Part shown: piece after piece, positions 8,716 through 16,813 of the stretch | How positions within the stretch are numbered: position 1 is the stretch's first letter | Layout: every line of letters starts with the position of its first letter | DNA from: Atopobium sp. oral taxon 199 str. F0494 | GTDB lineage: Bacteria > Actinomycetota > Coriobacteriia > Coriobacteriales > Atopobiaceae | Reading direction: 5' to 3' | DNA: 64,000 nt | NCBI RefSeq assembly: GCF_000411555.1 | Contig: NZ_KE150486.1 | Span: 1,116,001-1,180,000 of the forward strand | Position numbers and translations under genes: made by a program | The notes under the pieces: generated by a model | Seen by the model: the letters and a program-made list of their open reading frames with translations, nothing else | The model's database searches: none | Told to the model about the DNA's origin: nothing

Positions 8716-10314
8716 CTAATGCCTGAAGTGACGCACTCCCGTGAATACCATGGCGATACCGTGCTCATCGCAGGCCTCAATGGACTCCTCGTCCCTGACT
8801 GAACCTCCCGGTTGAATGATAGCCGAAACCCCATGAGCGGCTAAAACATCAACCGTATCACGGAATGGGAAAAACGCGTCGGACGCGGCGACAAGACCGG
8901 CAGCCGGAATTCCCATGCGCTCGCATGCTTTCTCGGCTCGCTCGCATGCCAAAAGCGCCGCGTCGACTCGGTTGGGCTGTCCGGGACCCATGCCCAGTCC
9001 CGCCCGGTTTTTCGCGACGAGAATCGCATTGGATTTGACGGTCTTTCCCACTTTCCACGCGAATATCAAATCGTCCATCTCTTCTTGCGTCGGCTGCCGC
9101 TTTGTCGGAACCGTAAAAGAGTTGACACTTTCATCCACATGGTCGAGATCTTGCACCAACATGCCGCCGTCAATGGTTCTCATTTCAAGCCCGCAGCTGC
9201 GGTCGATGCCGCCGGTTTCCAATACTCGCAAATTTTTTCTCTTCGCAAGCCGCTTAAGCGCGTCCGCGGTATATCCCGGCGCGATAAGCACTTCAACAAA
9301 CTGCTTGTTCACGTCAGCGATGTGCTCTACGAGCTCAAGAGGGACTTCTCGGTTGGCGGCGATAATACCTCCGAACGCCGAAACGGGATCGCAGGAAAAT
9401 GCGCGGTCATACGCTTCAACAACGTTTTCCGCCGTTGCGGAACCGCAGGGATTTTGGTGCTTGAGGATAATAACCGCCGGCTCCTCGAATTCTCTGACAG
9501 CAGTCCACGCGGCATCGCTGTCCAGCAGATTGTTGTAAGAAAGTGGTTTTCCCTGCAGCTGTCTTGCGCGCGCAAGCGAGTGCTTGGGGGCATCTGCCGT
9601 TCGATAAAACGCTGCGGCCTGCTGGGGATTCTCGCCATACCGAAGCTCTTGCGCCTTAAACGCTTTCACCACAAGCGTATCCGGGAAGTCAGGTGCCGCG
9701 CTATCTTTCTCGCTGACCACGCCGGATAGATAGTCTGCGATTGCGCAGTCATACGATGCAGTAGTTGCAAAGACCTTGAGCGCAAGCCATTGACGAGTTT
9801 TAAGCGTTGTCGCTCCGCCATGCTGGCGCATCTCCGCAAGAATGGCCTCGTAATCGGCCGGATCGCTCACAACGGTCACAAAATCATTGTTTTTAGCGGC
9901 CGAACGAAGCATCGAGGGTCCGCCGATATCAATGTGTTCGATAGCCTCAGCGCGTGTCACGCCTGGTTTTGCCACTGTTTTTTCAAACTCATACAGGTTC
10001 ACGCAAACCAAATCAATCATGTTGATGCCATGAGCCGCCGCGTCCTCTTTGTGCTTGTAGTTATCACGTCGACACAGTAAGCCTCCATGTACGCGCGGGT
10101 GAAGTGTTTTGATCCGGCCATCCATCATCTCGGGAAAGCCCGTATATGTTTCGATGGGTATCACTTTCACGCCGGCTTCTTCCAACGCACGAGCGGTACC
10201 TCCTGTCGATATCACTTCAACGCCAAATTCCGACTCCAACGCCCGAGCAAACTCAACGATTCCCGTTTTGTCCGTAACCGAAATCAACGCGCGTTTGATC
10301 TCGCCATCCGCCAT
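8716..10314 (-). CDS. purH: Bifunctional AICAR transformylase / IMP cyclohydrolase
   Basis: 532 aa, normal length for PurH, which catalyses the last two steps of IMP synthesis: formylation of AICAR with 10-formyl-THF, then ring closure. The N-terminal MGS-like cyclohydrolase domain (about 1-145) carries ALISVTDKTGIVEFA, STGGTARAL and GRIKTLHPRVHGG. The transformylase domain follows, with SYNNLLDSDAAW, ILKHQNPCGSA (the Lys-His pair) and a C-terminal AIIQPGGSVRDEE. The ATG follows AAAGGAGAAGC, a good ribosome-binding site. It is divergent from the GNAT gene. The 186-bp gap between them (10315-10500) contains no convincing promoter or riboswitch by eye. Confidence 0.97.
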   Translation of the reverse strand: MADGEIKRALISVTDKTGIVEFARALESEFGVEVISTGGTARALEEAGVKVIPIETYTGFPEMMDGRIKTLHPRVHGGLLCRRDNYKHKEDAAAHGINMIDLVCVNLYEFEKTVAKPGVTRAEAIEHIDIGGPSMLRSAAKNNDFVTVVSDPADYEAILAEMRQHGGATTLKTRQWLALKVFATTASYDCAIADYLSGVVSEKDSAAPDFPDTLVVKAFKAQELRYGENPQQAAAFYRTADAPKHSLARARQLQGKPLSYNNLLDSDAAWTAVREFEEPAVIILKHQNPCGSATAENVVEAYDRAFSCDPVSAFGGIIAANREVPLELVEHIADVNKQFVEVLIAPGYTADALKRLAKRKNLRVLETGGIDRSCGLEMRTIDGGMLVQDLDHVDESVNSFTVPTKRQPTQEEMDDLIFAWKVGKTVKSNAILVAKNRAGLGMGPGQPNRVDAALLACERAEKACERMGIPAAGLVAASDAFFPFRDTVDVLAAHGVSAIIQPGGSVRDEESIEACDEHGIAMVFTGVRHFRH

Positions 10315-10500
10315 AGCTTCTCCTTTGTATGAGCGTTACCGGCACTCTATTTGGCGGACACAGCCGCCTTCTCACAAAGCGTAGCGCATCGCGTACCTTT
10401 ATGCAGCAGGCATGTGCTATCTTGAAACAACCTCATAACGTACAAGCGCTTGCTTATGAGAAATCGCTTGCGCCCTAGACCACAATGCCCGGAGGATACC

Positions 10501-11142
10501 ATGCCGCGTACCCGCGCGCCAAAAACAAATGACCTTATCTGCCGTCCTTTTGAACCATCGGACTTTGACGCGGTATGCGACCTCATCGCCAAAGTTTGGC
10601 ATACAGAAGGCTCCTCTGAAGAGGCATTCCTGTCCTCACGAAGTGACGCCTCCTACTACCTTTCCGTCTCGCAATACCTCTGCGTTGCTGAGAAGAACCA
10701 CAAAATTGTCGGTCTTATTTTTGCCGGAAACGGCGAGAACAACCCTACGACTAAACCATGGCGCCTCATTAAAGTGTCTGCGCAACATCTTGCAGAAGCC
10801 CTCGAGGGCTCCCGATACTATGAGCTCAATTATCAATACATCAAAACCGAATCAAAGCTCATTAAAGCATTTCGCTGCTCCAATGACCCGCGTGCCGCTT
10901 GGGAGATTACTCTATTTTGCATCGATCCCCAAGAGCAGGGGCACGGCATAGGTGGGCTTCTCTTTTCAAAAGTTATCGACTTCTTCATATCTCAAAACGC
11001 CAGGGGCTTTTTTCTTGCAACTGACGATGGCTGTGACTTTTCTTTCTACGACTATAAAGGGCTTGAGCGCGTCTCGTCTGCTGAGGTTTTCCCCGCGGAG
11101 GACTACTCGGAAACAGCCTATCTCTATGCTTTAGATCTCTAA
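10501..11142 (+). CDS. GNAT-family N-acetyltransferase
   Basis: 213 aa acetyl-CoA-dependent acyltransferase of unknown substrate. The core is recognisable: a beta-strand ending in ITLFCIDPQEQGHGIG (about 135-150), whose Q-G-H-G-I-G turn is the acetyl-CoA pyrophosphate-binding motif A, then a helix GLLFSKVIDFF and a C-terminal FYDYKGLERV. ATG 10501 is preceded by GGAGGATACC, so the longer frame starting at 10450 is rejected. It ends 3 nt before gluQ, implying one transcript, but that does not define the substrate. Protein or small-molecule acetylation are both possible. Confidence 0.85.
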   Translation: MPRTRAPKTNDLICRPFEPSDFDAVCDLIAKVWHTEGSSEEAFLSSRSDASYYLSVSQYLCVAEKNHKIVGLIFAGNGENNPTTKPWRLIKVSAQHLAEALEGSRYYELNYQYIKTESKLIKAFRCSNDPRAAWEITLFCIDPQEQGHGIGGLLFSKVIDFFISQNARGFFLATDDGCDFSFYDYKGLERVSSAEVFPAEDYSETAYLYALDL

Positions 11143-11145
11143 CGC

Positions 11146-12093
11146 ATGGATACTGTAATCGGAAGATTTGCGCCCAGCCCCTCGGGACGCATGCACCTTG
11201 GCAACGCTTTTTCCGCCCTTATGGCCTGGGCAGCCGCACGATCGGCGGATGGAAAAATCATACTTCGCATTGAGGATCTTGACCCGCGCGCGCAAGACCC
11301 CCATAACGCATCACTTCTTATGGATGACCTCCACTGGCTCGGTCTTGATTGGGACGAAGGTCCGATTTTTCAAAGCCAGCGCCAGGAGATCTACCTTGAT
11401 GCTCTTGCGCAGCTGCAGTCAAAGGATCTGCTGTATCCGTGCTTTTGTTCGCGAGCAGATCTCCACGCCGCAACTGCTCCCCATGCGTCCGACGGAACCT
11501 ATGTCTATAAAGGCACCTGCAGAAACCTTTCTCAGAATGAAGTTGCACAGAGGCTTCTGGAAAAAGCTCCCGCGATGCGCCTGAAGGTTCCCGATGCACA
11601 TGATCCATCGGGCACCATCAGCTTCACCGATCTTGTGTATGGTTTTCAACAAGAAAACCTCTCCATTGACTGCGGTGATTTTTTGGTTCAGCGCAGCGAC
11701 CATATCATTGCCTATCAACTTGCCGTCGTTGTTGACGATGCTCTTACCGGGGTAACTCAAGTAGTCCGAGGAGCGGATTTGCTTCTTTCAACTCCACGCC
11801 AGATTTATCTGCAGCGCCTTCTTGCATATCCTACACCGGCATATGCCCATATCCCTCTCCTAGTGAGCGCCGATGGACGACGCCTTTCAAAACGTGATAA
11901 AGACCTTGACCTCGGCACTTTGAGAGCCTGTGGGATACCTGCTGAGAGGATCATCGGATTGCTTGCCGCGGCAGCAGGTCTGGCCAATCCGCGCGAGCGG
12001 CTCTTTGCCGATAATGTTGCCGAACGTTTTGCATGGGAACCGCTTCGAAAGCACCGCGCAAACGTGAATATACGCGACGCTTTTGCCTTTTAA
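11146..12093 (+). CDS. gluQ: Glutamyl-Q tRNA(Asp) synthetase
   Basis: 315 aa GluQRS, a catalytic-core-only paralogue of glutamyl-tRNA synthetase that attaches glutamate to queuosine in tRNA-Asp. The HIGH-like motif is PSPSGRMHLGN (10-20). Zinc-ligand-type residues CFCS and a downstream YKGTC are present, as in YadB-type enzymes. The KMSKS-like loop is RRLSKRDKDLDLG. The protein ends at about 315 aa with no anticodon-binding domain, which separates it from GltX. Start ATG 11146 is 3 nt after the GNAT stop. Its presence fits the queuosine-precursor transporter at the left edge of the window. Confidence 0.92.
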   Translation: MDTVIGRFAPSPSGRMHLGNAFSALMAWAAARSADGKIILRIEDLDPRAQDPHNASLLMDDLHWLGLDWDEGPIFQSQRQEIYLDALAQLQSKDLLYPCFCSRADLHAATAPHASDGTYVYKGTCRNLSQNEVAQRLLEKAPAMRLKVPDAHDPSGTISFTDLVYGFQQENLSIDCGDFLVQRSDHIIAYQLAVVVDDALTGVTQVVRGADLLLSTPRQIYLQRLLAYPTPAYAHIPLLVSADGRRLSKRDKDLDLGTLRACGIPAERIIGLLAAAAGLANPRERLFADNVAERFAWEPLRKHRANVNIRDAFAF

Positions 12094-12152
12094 TCCGTGC
12101 TGCCGGTTGTAACATTCGCAAGTTCGGAGTATCATTCTCAAGCACCTATTTC

Positions 12153-12243
12153 GGAGAGCTGACCGAGAGGCCGAAGGTGCTCGCCTGCTAAGCGAGTATG
12201 GGCCCAAAGCCCATCTGGGGTTCGAATCCCCAGCTCTCCGCCA
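12153..12243 (+). tRNA. tRNA-Ser (GCT)
   Basis: 91 nt including encoded CCA. The acceptor stem GGAGAGC pairs with GCTCTCC, there is a long variable arm, and the anticodon loop CTGCTAA lies in the stem CTCGC/GCGAG. The T-loop is TTCGAAT. Confidence 0.97.
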
Positions 12244-12256
12244 TTTTTTGCTATTT

Positions 12257-12291
12257 CCCTTTGTCTTTTCCCGAGCAAAGGGTTTTTCTTT
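12257..12291 (+). terminator. Terminator after tRNA-Ser
   Basis: A 7-bp stem CCCTTTG/CAAAGGG (12257-12263 with 12276-12282) is followed by TTTTTCTTT. Confidence 0.7.
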
Positions 12292-12350
12292 AAAATTTTC
12301 CTCAAACCTCTTGCACTTTATGCGCAATTCTGTCATGATACTTGTCGCAC

Positions 12351-12427
12351 GCGGCGTTACCTCAGCTGGATAGAGGACCTGACTACGAATCAGGGCGTCA
12401 TAGGTTCGAATCCTATACGCCGCACCA
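12351..12427 (+). tRNA. tRNA-Arg (ACG)
   Basis: 77 nt including CCA. The acceptor is GCGGCGT/ACGCCGC, the anticodon loop is CTACGAA within CCTGA/TCAGG, and the T-arm reads TAGGTTCGAATCCTA. The ACG anticodon implies A34-to-inosine editing. Confidence 0.97.
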
Positions 12428-12436
12428 TTGAATTTT

Positions 12437-12466
12437 AAGGGCTTCTTCGTGAGCCCTTTTCTTTTA
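12437..12466 (+). terminator. Terminator after tRNA-Arg
   Basis: An AAGGGCT/AGCCCTT stem (12437-12443 with 12452-12458) is followed by TTCTTTTAT. Confidence 0.75.
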
Positions 12467-12538
12467 TCTCAAGCACCACGCCAACGTACACACTGCAAGC
12501 CACGTTTGTACCTGCTGTCTGTACTCTATGCGAACACG

Positions 12539-12892
12539 CTACTCTTGAGAAGACTCTCTGAGACAATAACTGCTTTCAGAGCCCAAAGCCTTATAGGTAT
12601 AGCGGATTTTATGCGCATCGCACATATCGAGAATATCTGAAAGAAACTCGACTTCTTGTATAAACGTCTGCCAAAACGACCTATCGATGACGTGTTGCTC
12701 AGGCCGTTCAGTACTCAAGACCTTCCGCAATACCTTCGCATTTTTAGAATCCAGCAGCAGATACGTTGCATGTTCAACTTCTCCAAATCCAACTTGAGCA
12801 GGATTGCCGGATACATACTCTCTAAACGTAAGACTTCCATCCTCAGAAACGGTAACGGTAAGTTCTTCTTTGTCTGCGTTCATGCACTTCAT
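12539..12892 (-). CDS. Small uncharacterised protein
   Basis: 117 aa, no signal peptide, no membrane segment, no family recognised. The start is credible because GGGAGGAGAG lies just upstream of ATG 12892. The first half looks like a compact beta-rich domain (LTVTVSEDGSLTFREYVSG) and the second half is helical and acidic (FIQEVEFLSDILDMCDAHKI). It stands alone, convergent with the tRNA-Arg transcript and downstream of serS on the same strand with a 174-bp gap (12893-13066). It could be a serS-operon tail gene or an independent unit. No function is proposed. Confidence 0.65.
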   Translation of the reverse strand: MKCMNADKEELTVTVSEDGSLTFREYVSGNPAQVGFGEVEHATYLLLDSKNAKVLRKVLSTERPEQHVIDRSFWQTFIQEVEFLSDILDMCDAHKIRYTYKALGSESSYCLRESSQE

Positions 12893-13066
12893 TTGGCTCT
12901 CCTCCCTCTGCTTTTTTCATATCCTATTTTAGCATATTTAGAACATCAGTTCTACTAGAAATTAAAAGAAATTGGTTAGTGCCAAAAGATGTACGGTATC
13001 CGCACATAATCGTCTTGGACACGAGTCACATAGCACAAGAACTGCTGCTCTCAGCGCAACTCCACC

Positions 13067-14350
13067 CTAGGCTTCAGGGCGGATGGCTTCAACGCCGCCC
13101 ATATAAGGAACGAGAGCTTCAGGAATGGTCACAGATCCATCGGCATTCTGATAATTCTCGAGAATCGCAGCCATGGTGCGACCGACCGCAAGGCCTGAGC
13201 CATTGAGCGTATGCACTAACTGCGTACTCTTGCCGGCGGAATCCTTGAAACGGATGTTAGCGCGGCGAGCCTGGAAATCTTTGCAGTTGGAGCAGGAAGA
13301 TATCTCTTTATAGTTGTTATAGCTCGGGAGCCAGACCTCGATGTCATAGCACTTGGCCGCAGAGAATCCAAGGTCGCCGGTGCACAATGTCACCACATGA
13401 TACGGGAGCTTCAGCAGCTGAAGGATCTTCTCGGCTTCCGCTACCATGGACTCAAGCTGATTCATAGAATCCTCAGGCCTGGCGAATTTGACCATCTCAA
13501 CTTTGTCAAACTCGTGAACACGAATGATGCCTCGAGTATCTCTGCCCGCCGATCCTGCTTCCTCACGAAAACATGGAGTAAATGCCGTATAGAGAAGGGG
13601 CAGCTTGGTTCCATCCAGGATTTCATCGCGGTGAATATTGGTTAGCTGCACTTCCGCCGTAGGAATAAGATACAAGTCAGGCTGCACATGGTAGAGGTCG
13701 TCCTCAAACTTGGGCAGCTGGCCTGTACCAAAAAGCGAGTCGTGATTAGTAATGACCGGCGGCCAAAACTCTTTGAACCCCGCCTCATTGTGGCAATCAA
13801 TCATGAAGTTGATAAGCGCGCGCTCCATGCGGGCGCCCAAACCGCTCAAAAGATAGAAGCGTGTGCCGGCAAGCTTGACGCCGCGGTCAAAGTCAATAAC
13901 GCCGAGGTCAGTTCCAAGGTCCCAGTGAGCCTTCGGCTCAAAATCAAACTCGGTGGGCACTCCCCAGCGACGAACCTCGGAGTTTTCAGAATCGTCCGCA
14001 CCGTAGGGAACCGACTCATCGGGAATATTGGGGATAGCAGCCACGAGAGCCTTGAGCTCTTCCTCCACCGTATCCCGCTTGCGGTCAAGCTCGGCAATGC
14101 GTTCTTTATTGGCCGCGACCTGCTTTTTTGCCGCTTCAGCTTCCTGCGCTTTGCCTTCACGCATAAGCTGTCCGATTTGCTTGGAAACGACATTGCGCTC
14201 GGCCTGCAATCCTTCTACCTCAACGATTGCTTCGCGTCGCTCCCCGTCGAGTTTGAAGAATTTCTCGCGATCCCAATGGGCGTTTTGACGGGATTTGCAA
14301 GCGGCGTCAACAACGTCGGGATTCTCACGAACAAACCTGATGTCAAGCAT
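13067..14350 (-). CDS. serS: Serine--tRNA ligase
   Basis: 427 aa class II aminoacyl-tRNA synthetase charging tRNA-Ser (and Sec where present). The N-terminal antiparallel coiled coil that grips the tRNA long arm spans about 28-110. Class II motif 2 is [14 protein letters not shown] with a following arginine-rich strand. Motif 3 includes [16 protein letters not shown] near the C-terminus. The substrate-binding TAEVQLTN segment is present at about 232-239. It begins [12 protein letters not shown], typical of the family, and a promoter lies directly upstream. No T-box leader was seen: the upstream gap is about 140 bp and lacks the conserved T-box sequence. Confidence 0.97.
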   Translation of the reverse strand: MLDIRFVRENPDVVDAACKSRQNAHWDREKFFKLDGERREAIVEVEGLQAERNVVSKQIGQLMREGKAQEAEAAKKQVAANKERIAELDRKRDTVEEELKALVAAIPNIPDESVPYGADDSENSEVRRWGVPTEFDFEPKAHWDLGTDLGVIDFDRGVKLAGTRFYLLSGLGARMERALINFMIDCHNEAGFKEFWPPVITNHDSLFGTGQLPKFEDDLYHVQPDLYLIPTAEVQLTNIHRDEILDGTKLPLLYTAFTPCFREEAGSAGRDTRGIIRVHEFDKVEMVKFARPEDSMNQLESMVAEAEKILQLLKLPYHVVTLCTGDLGFSAAKCYDIEVWLPSYNNYKEISSCSNCKDFQARRANIRFKDSAGKSTQLVHTLNGSGLAVGRTMAAILENYQNADGSVTIPEALVPYMGGVEAIRPEA

Positions 14351-14400
14351 TCGGTATCTCCTTGTATAGCCAGAGCGCGTCCTAATCCTGCACGCCCGTG

Positions 14401-14429
14401 ATTTTACGCAGTTACAATTTCAGTTGCAA
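14401..14429 (-). promoter_or_regulatory. Promoter of serS
   Basis: On the minus strand, TTGCAA (14424-14429) and TAAAAT (14401-14406) are 17 bp apart, about 50 bp before the serS start. Confidence 0.6.
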
Positions 14430-14434
14430 TTTTT

Positions 14435-14448
14435 CAAGTATATACTTG
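14435..14448. promoter_or_regulatory. Perfect 14-bp palindrome between divergent genes
   Basis: CAAGTATATACTTG is its own reverse complement. It lies just upstream of the serS -35 and about 45 bp before the small membrane gene on the other strand, a typical operator position. The regulator is unknown. Confidence 0.35.
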
Positions 14449-14492
14449 TACTGCCCGATAGGTAGTGTTTGTTCACGTTTTGGAGTTACTTC

Positions 14493-14711
14493 ATGAATAT
14501 GATTGGCGATGTTTTCACATGGCTCTTTACTGATCAGACCGGCGTATTATGCCTCGTCGGCGGTGGTATCCTCCTCTTTCTTCTCATCTCTCTCGTTCTG
14601 GAACGCAGAACAAAAAAGCGGTATTACAATCACGAGAAGAGCGAGGGAGATTGGGACTTGTTTGACGACGCCGAAAGCGGATGGTCGGATTTTGACGAAG
14701 ACAACAAGTAG
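14493..14711 (+). CDS. Small single-pass membrane protein
   Basis: 72 aa. One strongly hydrophobic helix occupies about 18-40 (TGVLCLVGGGILLFLLISLV). It is followed by a basic segment ERRTKKRYY and a very acidic, Trp/Asp-rich tail (GDWDLFDDAESGWSDFDEDNK). The positive-inside rule suggests the tail is cytoplasmic. ATG 14493 was chosen because GGAG is 7 nt upstream; the in-frame codon at 14469 has no binding site. A terminator follows. The family is not recognised. Confidence 0.65.
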   Translation: MNMIGDVFTWLFTDQTGVLCLVGGGILLFLLISLVLERRTKKRYYNHEKSEGDWDLFDDAESGWSDFDEDNK

Positions 14712-14747
14712 ATTACTCGTAACGTACATACTAGCGTATCAAAATAC

Positions 14748-14775
14748 AAAACCCCTGCCTATAAGCAGGGGTTTT
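14748..14775. terminator. Bidirectional terminator
   Basis: AAAACCCCTGC (14748-14758) and GCAGGGGTTTT (14765-14775) form a symmetric hairpin with T runs on both strands. It serves the small membrane gene and the convergent tRNA-Leu. Confidence 0.8.
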
Positions 14776-14783
14776 CATATACA

Positions 14784-14870
14784 TGGTGCGGGCGAAGGGA
14801 CTTGAACCCCCACGGGCTGTTGCCCATATGCACCTGAAGCATACGCGTCTGCCAATTCCGCCACGCCCGC
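14784..14870 (-). tRNA. tRNA-Leu (CAG)
   Basis: 87 nt including CCA. The acceptor is GCGGGCG/CGCCCGC, the anticodon loop TTCAGGT lies within TATGC/GCATA, there is a long variable arm, and the T-arm has GGTTCAAGTCC. Confidence 0.96.
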
Positions 14871-14880
14871 GTGCTCGGCA

Positions 14881-14909
14881 ATAATACTACATTTCCACAT
14901 TTCTTGCAC
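14881..14909 (-). promoter_or_regulatory. Promoter of tRNA-Leu
   Basis: On the minus strand, GTGCAA (14904-14909) and TATTAT (14881-14886) are 17 bp apart, about 10 bp before the mature tRNA. Confidence 0.5.
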
Positions 14910-14932
14910 GAGATTCCTTACAAGCCCATAAA
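14904..14932 (+). promoter_or_regulatory. Possible promoter of the kinase/cell-wall operon
   Basis: TTGCAC (14904-14909), 17 bp, then CATAAA (14927-14932). The -35 box is the same six bases as the divergent tRNA-Leu -35. The -10 is a weak match, so this call is tentative. Confidence 0.3.
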
Positions 14933-15001
14933 GGCATATTTCGGGGTAAAATAAGACAGCTGTCACGGCCAAATCGGACATTAAACGCACAAGGAGCCGC
15001 C

Positions 15002-16813
15002 GTGGAAGATCTGAGAGTCGCTCATACCGCACGAAGACACCCCGCCTCTGACGGCCAAACAGCCGCTGACGGCGTTTCCGGCCAGAGCGAAATACTCCTT
15101 AACCGTTATCGCGTCCTCTCACGACGTGGCACCGGAGGCTTTGGTACCGTCTGTACCTGCTGGGATACTCGACTTCAACGCCGTGTGGCTATCAAACGGA
15201 TGCCACTCACTGACGCGACAACCTCCGCGGGCGTACTTACATCAACTACCGAAGAAGCTCTTGCAGAGGCGCGGACAGCAAGTCTGCTCGCGCATCCCAA
15301 CATCGTTACTGTCCATGACTTTGAAACTGATGGAGCCTACGCTTATCTGGTTATGGAGTTTATTGACGGACTCAACCTATCTGAGCTGCTCGCTCGCGTA
15401 GAAGGCGGTGTGCTTACCCATGATGAAGCGGCGTGTCTTGTATCCGCTTTGGGCCGGGCGCTTGGATACGCTCATGAAAACGGCGTTTTGCACCTAGACA
15501 TAAAGCCGACCAACATCATGATTGACCGCCAGGGCACGGTAAAACTCGCGGACTTCGGTATGGCGACGCTCGCTTCAGCCACCGGATATGGCGACGCGCG
15601 CGGCGGCACCGTTGGCTACATGCCACCCGAACAAATTGAAGGGTTTCTCGTCGATGAGCGCGCGGACGTCTTTTCTTTGGCGGTCGTTATGCGCCAGGCG
15701 CTCACTGGACATAACATCTTTTTTGGACGAGATGCAAAGGAATCTCTCAACAAGATTCTCAAAACCGCTCACTCAAGAACGTCAGCTTCCCTTGCAAAAG
15801 AAGATCAGACGCTTTCCCTTTCCGCTATTGACCACCTTGAGAGCGCGCTTTCCTCTGACTCTTCACATCGCCCTGCGGACATCTCGGAATTTGCCGACTG
15901 CTTATCGCTTGAGCTAGGCAACGCGCAGGCTGGCGAGCAAAGCCTGAAAAATCTCATTGAGCAGTCTGAGGAAGAAGAGGACGAAAGCTGGGAAAACACC
16001 CATATACCGTTTTTCGTACGACATCCCAAGGTCATTCCAGCATGTTCACGCGCACTCGCGCTGTGTGTCACCGCTGAACTTATGTTTTTTATACTTCGAG
16101 ACCTTGTTCCTTCTTCGCTGCCGTTCCAAATTGTCGCCGTTTCTATCTCCGCCGCGGCGGCGGCTCTGTGGCCGCCCCTCGGTTCAGCTCTCGTACTTTC
16201 TACCTTTGTCTATGCCCTTGCGACCATCAGCCCTACAAGCGTTTCATTTCCTCTTGCCGCGCTGTTGGTTCTCTTTTCCATCGTATGGTGGATAGGCGCT
16301 GGTCGTACTGACCGCTTTGCTACGGGGGCGGGGCTCCTTCCGGCGGCACTCTTTTCATCCGTTGCCACTCCGGCACTCGCGGGAGCCGCCCTGCGACCAC
16401 TCCCCGCTTTTCTGACGGGGCTCTTCGGCTTTGTGTTTGGCGTCACCTTCACAAAAGCCCTGTCGCTCCATTTTGTCGCAACGCCTCTTTCCTACGAGCT
16501 CATCTCCTCTATGAGTCTCCCTTCTTTCTGGATTCTGTGCGCGGGAAACGCTTTCTCGGCGCTTATCGCCTCCTATATCAGCAAAAAAAGAACCAGGGGT
16601 CTTATGCTTTTTGGTCAACTCCTGGGACTTATAGTACTCATAAGCAGTATCATTCTCGCTGTTTACGTGAAAAATAAGAGTTTTTGGCCCACTATGGACT
16701 GGGCATCGATTGTTTTTGCGGTAACCTTGTGTGTACTTGTATGCCTAGGAATTGTCCTGACAGGCCCGGATGCCCGCGGCCGTGAAGGCGAGGATATAGA
16801 TGAGCTTTATTAG
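15002..16813 (+). CDS. Ser/Thr protein kinase with multi-pass membrane domain (PknA-like position)
   Basis: 603 aa from GTG 15002, preceded by AAGGAG. The kinase domain spans about 36-315: glycine loop RGTGGFGTV (42-50), catalytic Lys in VAIK (65), catalytic loop HLDIKPTN (164-171), DFG at 184-186, and GYMPPEQ in the activation segment. The usual HRD arginine is Leu165, so activation-loop coupling may differ. After a charged linker comes a long hydrophobic region (about 345-590) with roughly eight to ten membrane helices, unlike the single helix of PknA or PknB. It opens an operon with FhaA, FhaB, phosphatase, SEDS-PBP fusion and PASTA kinase genes, and overlaps fhaA by 14 bp. The role is inferred as envelope-growth signalling. 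Confidence 0.88.
   Translation: MEDLRVAHTARRHPASDGQTAADGVSGQSEILLNRYRVLSRRGTGGFGTVCTCWDTRLQRRVAIKRMPLTDATTSAGVLTSTTEEALAEARTASLLAHPNIVTVHDFETDGAYAYLVMEFIDGLNLSELLARVEGGVLTHDEAACLVSALGRALGYAHENGVLHLDIKPTNIMIDRQGTVKLADFGMATLASATGYGDARGGTVGYMPPEQIEGFLVDERADVFSLAVVMRQALTGHNIFFGRDAKESLNKILKTAHSRTSASLAKEDQTLSLSAIDHLESALSSDSSHRPADISEFADCLSLELGNAQAGEQSLKNLIEQSEEEEDESWENTHIPFFVRHPKVIPACSRALALCVTAELMFFILRDLVPSSLPFQIVAVSISAAAAALWPPLGSALVLSTFVYALATISPTSVSFPLAALLVLFSIVWWIGAGRTDRFATGAGLLPAALFSSVATPALAGAALRPLPAFLTGLFGFVFGVTFTKALSLHFVATPLSYELISSMSLPSFWILCAGNAFSALIASYISKKRTRGLMLFGQLLGLIVLISSIILAVYVKNKSFWPTMDWASIVFAVTLCVLVCLGIVLTGPDARGREGEDIDELY

Noticed and set aside
14351-14468. T-box leader before serS
   Set aside because: The upstream region is short, with the promoter only about 50 bp from the start; no specifier hairpin or conserved T-box sequence.
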